Origin: Thioalkalivibrio sp. | Lineage (GTDB): Bacteria > Pseudomonadota > Gammaproteobacteria > Ectothiorhodospirales > Ectothiorhodospiraceae | DNA length: 14,100 nt | Direction of reading: 5' to 3' | Assembly: GCA_018224485.1 (NCBI GenBank) | Contig: JAGTVE010000267.1 | Location: 1-14,100, forward strand | Shown: piece after piece, positions 13,983-14,100 of the stretch | How the letters are laid out: the number at the start of each line of letters is the position of its first letter | How positions within the stretch are numbered: position 1 is the first letter of the stretch | The notes under the pieces: generated by a model | Told to the model about the DNA's origin: nothing | What the model saw: the letters and a program-made list of their open reading frames with translations, nothing else | Database searches by the model: none | Translations under genes and position numbers: made by a program

Positions 13983-14100
13983 TCACTCGATGATCTTGGA
14001 GACGACGCCGGCGCCGACGGTGCGGCCACCCTCGCGAATCGCGAAGCGCAGACCGTCCTCCATCGCGATCGGACTGATCAGGGACACCGTCATCTTCACA
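13983..14100 (-). CDS. tuf: Elongation factor Tu, C-terminal fragment (cut by window edge)
   Basis: The minus strand encodes 38 complete codons ending in a TGA stop: the segment SLISPIAMEDGLRFAIREGG followed by RTVGAGVVSKIIE. This is the conserved end of domain III of EF-Tu, the GTPase that brings aminoacyl-tRNA to the ribosome. The truncation is due to the window limit. Its position directly ahead of rpsJ fits the tail of the str operon (rpsL rpsG fusA tuf). Confidence 0.95.
   Translation of the reverse strand, partial: VKMTVSLISPIAMEDGLRFAIREGGRTVGAGVVSKIIE

Overview
This window is a housekeeping ribosomal-protein cluster, almost entirely on the minus strand, read from right to left: 3' end of tuf, then rpsJ rplC rplD rplW rplB rpsS rplV rpsC rplP rpmC rpsQ (S10 block), rplN rplX rplE rpsN rpsH rplF rplR rpsE rpmD rplO secY rpmJ (spc block), and rpsM rpsK rpsD rpoA rplQ (alpha block). 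Gene content and order match the S10-spc-alpha superoperon of Gammaproteobacteria. Protein lengths are close to those of E. coli (L2 273 aa, L4 201 aa, S8 130 aa, S10 103 aa, RpoA 328 aa), S14 is the long zinc-free type and L36 is the zinc-binding type. The DNA is GC-rich. My best guess is a GC-rich gammaproteobacterium, possibly of the Chromatiales/Ectothiorhodospiraceae type; this placement is inferred from sequence character alone, not from a search.

Layout: positions 13983-14100 hold the last 38 codons of EF-Tu. Only 5 nt separate its stop from the S10 start, so there is no room for an E. coli-like S10 leader. A 113-nt gap between rpsJ and rplC carries a candidate sigma70 promoter and a perfect 13-bp hairpin. 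From rplC to rpmJ (13552 to 3411) the genes are packed with gaps of about 0-30 nt or short overlaps, and I see no terminator or clear promoter between the S10 and spc blocks. A 140-nt gap (3271-3410) carries a good sigma70 promoter for the alpha block (TTGAGC-17-TATAAT). Its predicted leader is only about 27 nt. The alpha block ends with rplQ and a strong 15-bp terminator hairpin at 381-415.

Positions 1-380 are non-coding and are the only unusual region. They hold tandem REP-like inverted doublets (34-197, plus a degraded unit at 219-237) that run into a 112-bp palindromic element with perfect 31-bp arms (234-264 / 315-345). The interior of that element could fold in two competing ways.

Functionally, the genes supply half of the ribosomal proteins, the translocon channel SecY and the RNA polymerase alpha subunit, so ribosome, protein export and transcription capacity are made together. 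I found no defence system, mobile gene or unknown protein. The points worth a second look are the palindromic DNA at the left end and the placement of promoters and leaders.
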